Source of the DNA: Geoglobus acetivorans | GTDB lineage: Archaea; Halobacteriota; Archaeoglobi; Archaeoglobales; Archaeoglobaceae | DNA length: 64,000 bases | Direction of reading: 5' to 3' | NCBI RefSeq assembly: GCF_039641995.1 | Contig: NZ_CP087714.1 | Span: 1,364,001 to 1,428,000, forward strand | Shown here: one piece after another, positions 36,253-44,499 of the stretch | How positions within the stretch are numbered: the first letter of the stretch is position 1 | How the letters are laid out: each line of letters begins with the position of its first letter | Made by a program: the position numbers and the translations under genes | The notes under the pieces: model-generated | Database searches by the model: none | What the model saw: the letters and a program-made list of their open reading frames with translations, nothing else | What the model was told of the DNA's origin: nothing

Positions 36253-36956
36253 AACTGGATTTGATGATGGGGAGGAACCATGTCAGGTTGAATGTCGATG
36301 AGGCTGTTATAATCTGCCACGGACTGCCATATGAGCAGGGTTCCGCAATTGACAAGAGCTATGATTTGATGGCAGAATTTTTTTCAAAAAGGGGAATTGC
36401 TGCGGTTGTTTTTGATTTTTCCGGAACCGGGAAGAGTAAGGGAGATTTCAGCCTGCTATCCTGGCAGGAAGACCTGGAGTATCTCGTGGACAATTTTGAG
36501 AGGGTGCACCTTGTGGGCTTCAGCATGGGGGGCGTCATTGCATACTGTATCGATAATGCAGACACTTACAGCATAATTGCTTCACCATTCAGCACCAGAA
36601 TATTCGAAGATGGGTTCCTTGAGGATATATATTCCAACGCAATTCTGAAGAGAACGCTGAGAGGACTTGAGAGTCTGGAATCATTCAAAAAGAAATTCAA
36701 AGAAGAATTCGAGATTCTTGCACCCGAAAATTCAATTCCGAAAAGAAACGTTCTTGTGGTTCATGGCGAACATGATGAAATTGTGCCTTTTGAAGAAGGT
36801 ACGAAACTTTTCAGGCATGCTAAAAGGCCTAAAAAATTCGTTAATGTGAAAAACGGGGACCATTTTCTGAGAAAGCACAGAAAGGTTCTTGAAGTGGTGT
36901 ATTCCTGGATTGTGGAAAAAAGGGAGGGAGAATCTGTGGAGAGCATCACTCTTTAA
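36249..36956 (+). CDS. Alpha/beta hydrolase
   Basis: 235 residues. Nucleophile elbow 'GFSMGG', earlier '[10 protein letters not shown]' oxyanion region, '[15 protein letters not shown]' (acid) and '[10 protein letters not shown]' (His). Probably an esterase, thioesterase or acyl-transfer hydrolase; substrate unknown. Translationally coupled to the upstream regulator. Overlaps convergent adk by 11 bp. Confidence 0.82.
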   Translation: MKLDLMMGRNHVRLNVDEAVIICHGLPYEQGSAIDKSYDLMAEFFSKRGIAAVVFDFSGTGKSKGDFSLLSWQEDLEYLVDNFERVHLVGFSMGGVIAYCIDNADTYSIIASPFSTRIFEDGFLEDIYSNAILKRTLRGLESLESFKKKFKEEFEILAPENSIPKRNVLVVHGEHDEIVPFEEGTKLFRHAKRPKKFVNVKNGDHFLRKHRKVLEVVYSWIVEKREGESVESITL

Positions 36957-37599
36957 TGCCCTCAAGCAGCGCCACTATCTGGCTCCATACTTCCTCGATA
37001 TTCTTTGTTCCGTCAACGTTCTGGAGTGATCCCTTTCTTGAATAATAGTCTATGAGTGGGGCGGTCTGCTCTCTGTACACCCTCAGCCTCTCCTTTACGG
37101 TCTCTTCTTTATCGTCATCTCTCTGATAGAGGTCTCCCCCACATTTATCGCATTTTCCATCTACCTTTGGTGGACTGTAAATCAGATTGTACACTGCTCC
37201 GCACTCCTTGCAGATCCTTCTGTAGACTATTCTCTTGAGAATCTCTTCATCAGGTACTGCAATGTTTATCACAGCGTCTATCTTTCTGTTCATCTCGTCG
37301 AGAATGTCATCAAGTGCCTCTGCCTGGTTTATCGTTCTTGGAAAACCATCCAGAATGAATCCGTTCTCACAGTCAGGCTGCATCAACCTCTCTTTCACAA
37401 TGCCGATAACGACCTCATCAGGAACGAGTTCGCCCTTGTCCATGTATTCTTTCGCTTTTTTGCCGAGTTCGGTACCTTTTGCCACTGCATCTCTCAGCAT
37501 ATCTCCCGTCGATATCTGGGGAATGCCGTATTTCTCAACAATTCTTTTTGCCTGCGTCCCCTTTCCGGCTCCCGGAGGTCCGAGAAGAATAAGGTTCAT
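36946..37599 (-). CDS. adk: Adenylate kinase with zinc-binding LID
   Basis: 217 residues. P-loop 'GPPGAGKGT', 'DGFPRT' NMP-binding motif, and a LID zinc site CKEC-x16-CDKC, the long bacterial-type Adk rather than the short archaeal AdkA. Horizontal origin within Euryarchaeota is possible but old. Monocistronic. Confidence 0.95.
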   Translation of the reverse strand: MNLILLGPPGAGKGTQAKRIVEKYGIPQISTGDMLRDAVAKGTELGKKAKEYMDKGELVPDEVVIGIVKERLMQPDCENGFILDGFPRTINQAEALDDILDEMNRKIDAVINIAVPDEEILKRIVYRRICKECGAVYNLIYSPPKVDGKCDKCGGDLYQRDDDKEETVKERLRVYREQTAPLIDYYSRKGSLQNVDGTKNIEEVWSQIVALLEGIKE

Positions 37600-37635
37600 G
37601 GTGCTCAGTCTCCAGAGAGAATTATTAAAGTTTTT

Positions 37636-38169
37636 TCATTTTTGTTCGTTAATTATGGTGCAGGCTTTTCTCAGCACATCTCTCACTTCGCCCCTTTTCC
37701 AGAGTCCCCCAAGTCTGAAGGCCGTTTTTCTTATGCTTCCTGTCCTGAGAAAGAGTTCGAGTATTTTCCTTTCCTCATCGTTAAGCCCATCACTCTTCAA
37801 AGCCTTTTTTGCAATCTCCATTAAGTCTGAGTTTTTGTAGTGCAGTTCTGCCGGGTTTACCGGGGTTTTGAAGGGTGTAAACTCGAATTCTATAAGATAC
37901 AGGTTCTCTTCCTGGGAGTAATACTGTTTCAGCTCCTCAAGAAGCTCATCTGCGCTTGAAAATCCCTCCTTTCTGGCAATCTCATCATCTATCTCGCTGA
38001 AGCTGATTTGCCTTATGTTCTTTATTCTTGCCTTACCGATGATCTTTCCTCCGCTATGCACGTAAACCAGTTCTTCAGGTTTTACATAGACTCTCTTTCT
38101 GATTGTGGATGTTTTTTCACCATTTAACAGCTTTTCAGCAAATTTCCTCTTGAATTCCAGGTGTTTCAT
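37636..38169 (-). CDS. ASCH-domain protein with C-terminal helix-turn-helix-like region
   Basis: 177 residues. Residues 1-100 are an ASCH (PUA-like) domain ('LEFKRKFAEKLLNGEKTSTI' then 'VYVHSGGKIIGKARI'), which in other proteins binds RNA or acts in nucleotide hydrolysis. The C-terminal 60 residues look like a three-helix DNA/RNA-binding unit ('EERKILELFLRTGSIRKTAF'). Its ATG overlaps the stop of the upstream radical SAM gene. An RNA-related role is plausible. Confidence 0.7.
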   Translation of the reverse strand: MKHLEFKRKFAEKLLNGEKTSTIRKRVYVKPEELVYVHSGGKIIGKARIKNIRQISFSEIDDEIARKEGFSSADELLEELKQYYSQEENLYLIEFEFTPFKTPVNPAELHYKNSDLMEIAKKALKSDGLNDEERKILELFLRTGSIRKTAFRLGGLWKRGEVRDVLRKACTIINEQK

Positions 38170-39311
38170 ATCTCCTCCCCTAAGTATGTTCCGTCTTTTG
38201 ACCTGATTATTCTGAATTTGACGTGTTCTCCTACCTGCTTGTTTGTTATCACCGTAACAACTCTGTCCTTAACCACGGCAATTTTCTCACCAAAATTTCT
38301 GCCATCCATGATGATTTTTCCCGTGTACGTCTGTCCTTTTTTGATCTCTGACGGGTATCTTTTCCTCTTTTCTATTCCGAAATCTTTTGGACTGAGGACG
38401 AGTTTTACTCCGTACTCCTCCTCCCACTCTCGCAGTCTGTCGTAGAATGTTCTGAAAGACATCACGTGCCTGAGTTTCCGCCCTCCTCTGTAAGGTATGT
38501 ACTTCTGTATGCCAAGAGGTGGCCATTTCTTGCCGGCACCAATGTCCAGGGCGAACTCAATTATCTTTTCGATATCTTCGTCATTGACTCTGGGAACCCA
38601 TACTGGTGCAATGAGTAGGTCTATTTTGCTGCTTGCAATCGTCTCGGCAACGTTTTTGACTTTCTCCACCGGATACCTCACTCCGTATATCTCTCTGGCT
38701 CTCTCCTCGTCGAGCGTGCTTATGCTGAGATTAATCCTGTCAATTTTTCCCTCAAGACTGTTGATTGCACCCACACTCAGAAGTGTTCCATTCGTCTGGA
38801 CGGAGATTACTTCGGTCTCTCTAACTGATCTGAGTTTTTCCACAAGTTCTGTAAAATATGGATACAGTAACGGTTCTGCCTGTCCATCAATATGGGCTTC
38901 TACACCCTCTCCCTTGAATCCGGCGACCTTCGAATACCATTCGGCAAGATAATCCGGATCGATTATGTAGTCGTTAGCCTTGGTTTTGGTCCCTCTGCCC
39001 TCATCAACACTGCAGAAAATGCAGTTGAGGTTGCACCCTGTTATCGGTCGTATCTGGAGGAGGTTTGTCCCTCTATCTATGATTCCAAATGCGGCATGTC
39101 CCAGCAGAGGCACTCCTGACTGCGCTGAGATATAATACAGGTTCCGTTTTGTGGTATGGTGTATTATCCTCTTTTCGTCAGAATACTGTATTATTTCCTC
39201 CTTCGAGTATTTTCTGCTCAGTCTCTCGTAAATTGATTTTTCTATTCTTATTTCTATAATCCTTCTCAGCAGAAAGACCTTCTCTCCATTTGATTCATAC
39301 TCGCTTATCAT
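38166..39311 (-). CDS. Radical SAM protein with C-terminal TRAM domain (COG2100-like)
   Basis: 381 residues. Radical SAM cluster motif 'CNLNCIFC' (C-x3-C-x2-C) near residue 94, 'AHIDGQAEPLLYPYF', and a C-terminal TRAM domain of about 60 residues ('KKGQTYTGKIIMDGRNFGEK') that usually binds tRNA. The pair with an ASCH protein downstream and a winged-helix protein upstream (4-bp overlaps on both sides) suggests an RNA-modifying module. Substrate unknown. Confidence 0.82.
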   Translation of the reverse strand: MISEYESNGEKVFLLRRIIEIRIEKSIYERLSRKYSKEEIIQYSDEKRIIHHTTKRNLYYISAQSGVPLLGHAAFGIIDRGTNLLQIRPITGCNLNCIFCSVDEGRGTKTKANDYIIDPDYLAEWYSKVAGFKGEGVEAHIDGQAEPLLYPYFTELVEKLRSVRETEVISVQTNGTLLSVGAINSLEGKIDRINLSISTLDEERAREIYGVRYPVEKVKNVAETIASSKIDLLIAPVWVPRVNDEDIEKIIEFALDIGAGKKWPPLGIQKYIPYRGGRKLRHVMSFRTFYDRLREWEEEYGVKLVLSPKDFGIEKRKRYPSEIKKGQTYTGKIIMDGRNFGEKIAVVKDRVVTVITNKQVGEHVKFRIIRSKDGTYLGEEI

Positions 39312-39517
39312 GCTTTCTGCTTTTTAAGTACTTCAAAGCCCTTTTCTGTAAGTTTGTATGCCTCTCCCTCTTTGTTAATAAAATTCTGCTCCACAAGTCT
39401 TGCAATAACACTTTCAAGCATCTTTTCGGGAATTCGGACTGATTTTTTTATCGAGGTGAAATCCATTTCTCCGTGTTCAAGCAGTGCCAGTACTCTGAGC
39501 ATGTTTCCTGAAAGCAT
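39308..39517 (-). CDS. Small winged-helix protein
   Basis: 69 residues forming one winged-helix unit ('MLRVLALLEHGEMDFTSIKK', 'LTEKGFEVLKK'). First gene of a three-gene coupled set with the radical SAM/TRAM and ASCH genes. Possibly a DNA-binding regulator of the set. Divergent from cobS over 55 bp. Confidence 0.68.
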   Translation of the reverse strand: MLSGNMLRVLALLEHGEMDFTSIKKSVRIPEKMLESVIARLVEQNFINKEGEAYKLTEKGFEVLKKQKA

Positions 39518-39572
39518 ACTCTTATTGACGCTATCGATTTATTAAACTCTTGCGCAAGGATTTTAATCGTAA

Positions 39573-40298
39573 GTGGGAAGAGTTGTTGTGGATGCGCTGA
39601 GGGCCGGTCTGAGTTTTTTCACGACACTGCGTATGGGGGGCGATTTTGAAAACCTCACGAATAATCTGTATCTAATGCCAGTGATCGGGGCAATTATCGG
39701 AGTGTTTGCAGGTGTGGTGGGTTATCCACTCTTTATGCTCAACCTCGCTATGCTGGCTTTTATTGTTTATGTTGGGATTGAGGGAATCAATCACATTGAT
39801 GGGCTCGCGGATTTCTTTGACTCCCTTTTCGCCCCACCTGAGAAAAAAATTAAAGCTCTGAAAGACCTGAACATCGGTACGGGTGGCGTAATCGCCGTTA
39901 CATCATATGCTGTTTTCTTAATTGCTCTGTTTGGACAGATGGACTTCAAAACGTACCTGCTCTCCATGATTCTTGGTCAGATTCTTGCAAAGCAGGGTAT
40001 GCTCCATCTTATGCTTTCAGAAAAGCCACTGTGGGAGGGCATGGTATCTGAGTTTACCAGAAACAGGAAAAGGCGGGACTGGATTTCCTACGTTTTGACA
40101 CTGTTTTTCTCCGGACTTATGATGCTGTTCGACCCCCTGTCCGTTGTTGTTTCTCTTGCGGTTTATGCTGTTCTACTTGTGCTGTTTCGGGGATATGTGA
40201 GAGGACGGTACGGTGGAATCAACGGGGACATGGTGGGTGCGCTGAACTGCCTGATTTTTCTTGCGGTGGTGATAGTCTGGGCGTTACTGCGATCGTGA
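39573..40298 (+). CDS. cobS: Adenosylcobinamide-GDP ribazoletransferase (cobalamin synthase)
   Basis: 241-residue integral membrane enzyme joining alpha-ribazole(-phosphate) to adenosylcobinamide-GDP. Family motif 'EGINHIDGLADFFDSLF' and 'RYGGINGDMVGALN', with six or so transmembrane helices. Starts with GTG at 39573; TTTATTAAA about 29 nt upstream fits a leaderless start. Followed by cobY with overlapping stop/start. Confidence 0.93.
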   Translation: MGRVVVDALRAGLSFFTTLRMGGDFENLTNNLYLMPVIGAIIGVFAGVVGYPLFMLNLAMLAFIVYVGIEGINHIDGLADFFDSLFAPPEKKIKALKDLNIGTGGVIAVTSYAVFLIALFGQMDFKTYLLSMILGQILAKQGMLHLMLSEKPLWEGMVSEFTRNRKRRDWISYVLTLFFSGLMMLFDPLSVVVSLAVYAVLLVLFRGYVRGRYGGINGDMVGALNCLIFLAVVIVWALLRS

Positions 40299-40822
40299 TG
40301 TGCGGAGGAAAGGGAAGCAGAATGGGTTATGTTGAGAAGCCCATGCTATTGGTCAATGGAATCCGGCTAATAGACATGGCTGTGAATGAAGTCGAACGGG
40401 CAGGACTTGATGCGATTTTTGTAACATCGAGGTTTACTGAGCGGACTGAGAAATATCTGATGGACAGAGGGTTAGAGGTATTTCGGGGTGACGGGACAGG
40501 GTACATGCAGGACATTCAGAAAGCTCTCGCGGAATACCGATTAACTCACCCTGTGCTGACTCTCAATTCCGATTTGTACTATGTTGTGGAAGGAGTGGTT
40601 AATCGGATACTTTCTCATTACTTTGCTGTAGACACACCTGCATTGACCACTGTGTATCCGGATGGGAGGCATGTAGGCATCAACATTTTCGACCCTATTT
40701 TCGGTGAGCAGGAGGAAGAAAAGGTAATATTGGATGAAAGCACTGTAATTAATATTGACACTCCTGCTGACCTGGAGAGAGCGTTATGGATGAGTACTTT
40801 GAGAAGAGAAAAAGACTGGTAG
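40295..40822 (+). CDS. cobY: Adenosylcobinamide-phosphate guanylyltransferase, archaeal CobY
   Basis: 175 residues or slightly more. Nucleotidyltransferase motif 'CGGKGSRMGYVEKPML', then 'LNSDLYYV' and 'HVGINIF'. It makes adenosylcobinamide-GDP, the substrate of CobS next door. The annotated GTG (40295) or ATG (40298) removes the first residues of strand beta-1. Homologues begin about four codons earlier, where this frame has GTT (40283), nine nt behind a GGTGAT site, so the true start may be non-canonical (GTT, or CTG at 40277) or a sequence error hides an ATG/GTG. Its end overlaps pcm by 37 bp. Confidence 0.88.
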   Translation: MMCGGKGSRMGYVEKPMLLVNGIRLIDMAVNEVERAGLDAIFVTSRFTERTEKYLMDRGLEVFRGDGTGYMQDIQKALAEYRLTHPVLTLNSDLYYVVEGVVNRILSHYFAVDTPALTTVYPDGRHVGINIFDPIFGEQEEEKVILDESTVINIDTPADLERALWMSTLRREKDW

Positions 40823-41436
40823 AACGGCTGAAAAAAGAGATTGGTCTATCTGAAAAAGTTGCCAGAGCAATTCTTGAGGTACCGAGGCATCTTTTTGTCC
40901 CTCCTGAAGTGAGGAGTGAGGCATACAATGATTATCCTCTTCTCATTGGGCATGGTCAGACAATAAGTGCACCCCACATGGTGGCAATAATATGTGAGCT
41001 TCTTGACCTTGAGGAAGGGGACAAGGTTCTCGAGGTTGGAGCCGGGAGCGGATACCATGCTGCAGTGGTTTCCAGAATTGTGGGTGCGGACGGTGTTGTC
41101 ATAAGCGTGGAGCGAATCCCGGAACTTGCAGACAGGGCGAGAAAAACACTGAAAGCTCTTGGCTACACCAATGTGAAGGTCGTTGTTGGGGATGGCAGCA
41201 TCGGCTATGAGCCTGAGGCACCGTACGATAAAATATATGTTACTGCCTCAGCTCCAAGAATTCCAGCAAAGCTTTTGATGCAGCTGAAAAACGGTGGGAG
41301 GATGGTCATCCCTGTGGGCGATTTTATTCAGCATCTGCATGTTGTTGACAGGGACGAATACGGCCAGATCAAAACAAGAAACTGGGGTGCGGTTAGATTC
41401 GTTCCGCTTGTTGGAGAAGAGGGATTTAAGGATTGA
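40786..41436 (+). CDS. pcm: Protein-L-isoaspartate O-methyltransferase
   Basis: 216-residue repair methyltransferase acting on L-isoaspartyl residues in aged proteins. Motifs 'GHGQTISAPHMVA', 'VLEVGAGSGYHAAVVSRI', 'VVVGDGSIGYEPEAPYDKI' and 'NGGRMVIPVG' are all present. ATG at 40786 overlaps cobY by 37 bp in another frame. High expression would suit a hyperthermophile. Confidence 0.95.
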   Translation: MDEYFEKRKRLVERLKKEIGLSEKVARAILEVPRHLFVPPEVRSEAYNDYPLLIGHGQTISAPHMVAIICELLDLEEGDKVLEVGAGSGYHAAVVSRIVGADGVVISVERIPELADRARKTLKALGYTNVKVVVGDGSIGYEPEAPYDKIYVTASAPRIPAKLLMQLKNGGRMVIPVGDFIQHLHVVDRDEYGQIKTRNWGAVRFVPLVGEEGFKD

Positions 41437-41466
41437 TTCCAGTGTCAAAAATTGGAAGAATTGATT

Positions 41467-42249
41467 TCAGACCCATTTCCGCTCTTTTTCAAAGTTCGAC
41501 TGCCTCCTCTCAACAAACGCCAAAAACCCCTTCCTGGAGTCGGGACTCGCAAATGCTATCGTGAACAGATCCCTTTCATACATTATACCATCTCTCAGGC
41601 TTATCTTGAACCCCCTGTTGACGGCATGTTTCACAAGCATCACCGCGTAGGGTGACTTCGACTTTATCTTTTCCACTAGCCCATTTACGGCATCCATGAG
41701 CCTGTCATGTGGCACAACTCTGTTCACGAGCCCGAATCTGTAAGCCTCGTCAGCAGAAATGTGATCGCCTGTTAGACTCAACTCCATGGCCCTCTTCCAG
41801 CCTATGAGTCTGGCAAATCTCTGGGTGCCGCCAGCTCCTGGGATTATGCCAATGTTTATTTCTGGCTGACCGAATCTTGCCTTCTTGCTCGCAATGATGA
41901 TGTCGCAGGCCATGGCTATCTCGCATCCACCTCCAAGAGCGTAACCGTTTATTGCTGCTACGACCGGGATGTCGAGCTCTTCAAGACTCTCAAGCAGCGC
42001 TCCGAGATCCTCTATTATCCTCCTTGCCCTGAAGACATCGGTCTCCGAGAACATCTTTATGTCCGCCCCTGCGCAAAACGCCTTGCCCTCGCCTGTTACG
42101 ACCATCACCCTTGCTGTTCTGCTGTTTTTTGCATATTCAACAGCATCCCTGAACTCCTTCACGAACTGCTCGTTTATGGCATTGAGCGCTTCGGGTCTGT
42201 TGAACCTGACCCAGACGACTCCATCCTTCTCCTCAAATTCGACCGCCAT
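41467..42249 (-). CDS. Enoyl-CoA hydratase/isomerase
   Basis: 260-residue crotonase-family enzyme adding water to a 2-enoyl-CoA. Both catalytic Glu are present: E110 in 'GGGCEIAMACD' and E130 in 'QPEINIGIIPGAGGTQR'; oxyanion hole from 'FCAGADIK' and 'GYALGGG'. The ATG at 42249, with AGGAG 12 nt upstream, lies 5 nt after the acyl-CoA dehydrogenase stop; longer in-frame starts overlap that gene. Last gene of the 41.5-46.9 kb operon, where it would hydrate the product of the dehydrogenase. No 3-hydroxyacyl-CoA dehydrogenase gene is in the operon. Confidence 0.93.
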   Translation of the reverse strand: MAVEFEEKDGVVWVRFNRPEALNAINEQFVKEFRDAVEYAKNSRTARVMVVTGEGKAFCAGADIKMFSETDVFRARRIIEDLGALLESLEELDIPVVAAINGYALGGGCEIAMACDIIIASKKARFGQPEINIGIIPGAGGTQRFARLIGWKRAMELSLTGDHISADEAYRFGLVNRVVPHDRLMDAVNGLVEKIKSKSPYAVMLVKHAVNRGFKISLRDGIMYERDLFTIAFASPDSRKGFLAFVERRQSNFEKERKWV

Positions 42250-42253
42250 ACTG

Positions 42254-43453
42254 TCAGCTCCTGTAGCTCTTGGGCATTCCGAGGACATGCTCGCCAATGT
42301 AGTTCAAGGCCATCTGCTGGGTTACGGGAGCGAGTCTTATCAGGTTGATCTCTCTCCACCACCTCTCGACATCGTATTCCCTTGTGTATCCATACCCGCC
42401 AAAGGTCTGCATCGCCCAGTAAACTGCTTTGATTCCTGCCTCAACTGCAACGACCTTTGCCATGTTTGCAGCCTCTCCAATCTCCTTGTAACTGGCGTTG
42501 TTGTCGAACAGCCATGCAGCCTTCAGATTCATAAGCTTCGCACACTCAAGAGTTGCGTAAGCCTCAGCAACAGGGAACTGCAGGCCCTGATAGCTGCCTA
42601 TTGGATCATCAAACACCTTTCTCTGCTTGGAGTATTCAACTGCCTTGCTTATTGCCAGTCTCGAAATTCCTATCGCTGCGGCGGCAAAGCTCATCCTCTC
42701 CGGGTTGAGGGTGTCGAGAATCATGTACCACCCCTCATCCTGCGGAGGCATGAGTGCATCTTCCGGCAATCTAAGGTTGTTGAAACTCACCTCGCACGTC
42801 TTGGAGTAGTTTATGCCGTGCTTTGGTATCGGGTTTACTTTCACGGCTGGATCTGGCAGATCGGCAAGGAACAGGCTTATTCCGTGGGTCTTCTTCGGAG
42901 CCTCTCCCTTGGGAATCGTTCTGGCTATTATCAGCATTCCTTTCGCCCTGTCGGCGCCGCTGATGAATATCTTGTTTCCATTTATCACCCACCCATCTCC
43001 ATCTCTGACGGCTCTCGTTCTTATGTTGAGTGTGTTCGTTCCCGCGTCGGGCTCGGTCAGAGCCATCGCAAACTCCAGCTCTCCCTTCGCTATCTTCGGC
43101 AGGTACTTCTCCCTCTGCTCCTCAGTGCCGTGCCTCACTATGCTCAGCGCACCGAAAACTTCTGTCAGGACGAGATACCACACACCACCCATTCCGCAGC
43201 CATTGGCAGCGAGCTCTTCCATGGCTATTAAAAGCTCCGTGACCCCCATCCCAGCTCCGCCATACTCTTCTGGGATTACTATGCCGAGAAAGCCCGCCTT
43301 GCTTATTGCCTTCCAGAACTCCTCAGCAAACTCGCCCTTCTCGTCCTTTTCCCTCCAGTATTCTGGAGGAAAATCTCTGGCAATATCTCTTGCAGCATCC
43401 GCAATCATCTTCTGCTCATCCGTAAACTTGAAATCCACACCCATCACCACCAT
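42254..43453 (-). CDS. Acyl-CoA dehydrogenase
   Basis: 399-residue FAD-dependent dehydrogenase forming a 2-enoyl-CoA. Signatures 'ALTEPDAGTN', 'ISGADRAKGMLIIARTIP' and 'QTFGGYGYTREYDVERWWRE'. The usual C-terminal catalytic Glu of the YEGT motif is replaced (local sequence 'LIRLAPVTQQM'), but E252 in 'LNPERMSFAA' is at the isovaleryl/long-chain dehydrogenase position, so the enzyme is probably active and of the IVD/LCAD type. The start lies in an ATG-GTG-GTG-ATG run; GTG at 43438 is also possible. Fifth gene of the operon. Confidence 0.92.
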   Translation of the reverse strand: MVVMGVDFKFTDEQKMIADAARDIARDFPPEYWREKDEKGEFAEEFWKAISKAGFLGIVIPEEYGGAGMGVTELLIAMEELAANGCGMGGVWYLVLTEVFGALSIVRHGTEEQREKYLPKIAKGELEFAMALTEPDAGTNTLNIRTRAVRDGDGWVINGNKIFISGADRAKGMLIIARTIPKGEAPKKTHGISLFLADLPDPAVKVNPIPKHGINYSKTCEVSFNNLRLPEDALMPPQDEGWYMILDTLNPERMSFAAAAIGISRLAISKAVEYSKQRKVFDDPIGSYQGLQFPVAEAYATLECAKLMNLKAAWLFDNNASYKEIGEAANMAKVVAVEAGIKAVYWAMQTFGGYGYTREYDVERWWREINLIRLAPVTQQMALNYIGEHVLGMPKSYRS

Positions 43454-43484
43454 TTTTAATTGTTAAAAATTCTGTGCAAAAAAA

Positions 43485-43958
43485 TTAGGAAACGGGTTTG
43501 AAATAGAGGATGTCTGTTATCCTACCCTCCCTCTCCTCTTCTGGCTTCAGCACTGGCTGGACTTTCATTCCTATCTCCACGGTTTCCGGTTCAACCTCGC
43601 TAAGCAGGTGTATGATGCTCCCGTCTGTCCCATCAATCTCAATGATGGCATAGATTTCAGGCTTCTCCATCCTGTTTCCATCAGCATCGTAGCTAACCAC
43701 GCTGAACGCCTTAACACATCCTTCTCCGCTGATTTCCACGAATTCTGTATCGCTGAAGTCGAATTCACAGTAAAGTCTGGGTGGGAAGAAGACGTGGCCG
43801 CACTTTCTGCACTTTGCTGCCAGAAACCTGCCCTCATCCCTCAGTTTTTTGAAAAATGCATCTCCTGCCTCTCCACTGGTGTAAATCCAGTAGAGCTCGA
43901 TCTTCCCCTCAACATGTCTGAGCTCTGCGGGATTAACAATCTTCTCGTTGAACACCAT
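43485..43958 (-). CDS. DUF35 OB-fold protein (thiolase partner), incomplete zinc ribbon
   Basis: About 157 residues: helical N-terminus, zinc-ribbon region 'CRKCGHVFFPPRLYCEFDF' and a C-terminal OB-fold ('EGCVKAFSVVSYD', 'GMKVQPVLKP'). DUF35 proteins bind thiolase-superfamily partners and help shape the CoA site. The fourth zinc Cys is missing (CEFD instead of CxxC). The ATG at 43958 is favoured (GGTGAT 4 nt upstream); the upstream GTG/ATG codons overlap the previous stop. Pairs with the second DUF35 gene just upstream. Confidence 0.82.
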   Translation of the reverse strand: MVFNEKIVNPAELRHVEGKIELYWIYTSGEAGDAFFKKLRDEGRFLAAKCRKCGHVFFPPRLYCEFDFSDTEFVEISGEGCVKAFSVVSYDADGNRMEKPEIYAIIEIDGTDGSIIHLLSEVEPETVEIGMKVQPVLKPEEEREGRITDILYFKPVS

Positions 43959-43963
43959 CACCA

Positions 43964-44494
43964 TCACCCCTCAATCGGTTTCCAGTAAAGGATGTCAGTT
44001 ATCATGCCCTCTCTCTCTTCTGGTGGCTTCCACACTGCCTTCACCTTCATTCCGATGTAAACACTGTCCGGCTCAATCTCACCGAGCTTGTGAAGGATGC
44101 CCATCTTCGGTGATGCGCCATCTATTGAAATCACTGCGACAATCTCCGGCTCATCAAGAGGCCTTGCATCGGGGTCTATGTAGGATATTGAAAATGTCTC
44201 AACAGTGCCCGTGTCTTCGAGCTCTACCCATTCGTCGATGGGCCTGTAGCAGAGTTCGCAGAACATCCTTGGTGGAACCATCACCCTTCTGCATTTGTTG
44301 CACTTCGTCGCCAGAATCTTTCCTTCCTTCAAACCGTTGAGGAATTTGCTTATTGCCTGACCAGCAGTGAATTGATATCTTATATCTGTGTGATCCTCAA
44401 CATGTGTCACCTTCCCTTCCTTTATGTCTTCTGCCTCAATACCATGCCCCTTTACGTAGGCAGGGGCTGAGATCTTCTTCTTTCCAACCGCCAT
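43964..44494 (-). CDS. DUF35 OB-fold zinc-ribbon protein (thiolase partner)
   Basis: 176 residues. Zinc ribbon complete: 'CNKCRRVMVPPRMFCELC' (CxxC-x11-CxxC), then OB-fold 'TGTVETFSISYIDPDARPL', 'GMKVKAVWKPPEEREGMITD' (20 residues). Related in sequence to the gene just downstream, sharing 'PPR..CE' and 'EEREG.ITDILY.KP', so the two arose by duplication. ATG at 44494, GGTGAT 4 nt before it. Lies 5 nt after the thiolase-like gene, the expected partner; homologous complexes are Ltp2-ChsH2 and BbsA-BbsB. Confidence 0.86.
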   Translation of the reverse strand: MAVGKKKISAPAYVKGHGIEAEDIKEGKVTHVEDHTDIRYQFTAGQAISKFLNGLKEGKILATKCNKCRRVMVPPRMFCELCYRPIDEWVELEDTGTVETFSISYIDPDARPLDEPEIVAVISIDGASPKMGILHKLGEIEPDSVYIGMKVKAVWKPPEEREGMITDILYWKPIEG

Positions 44495-44499
44495 CACAA

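Noticed and set aside
41969-43231. 420-codon plus-strand open frame opposite the hydratase and dehydrogenase
   Set aside because: Both minus-strand genes have intact catalytic motifs and ribosome sites; the opposite frame is a by-product of codon use.
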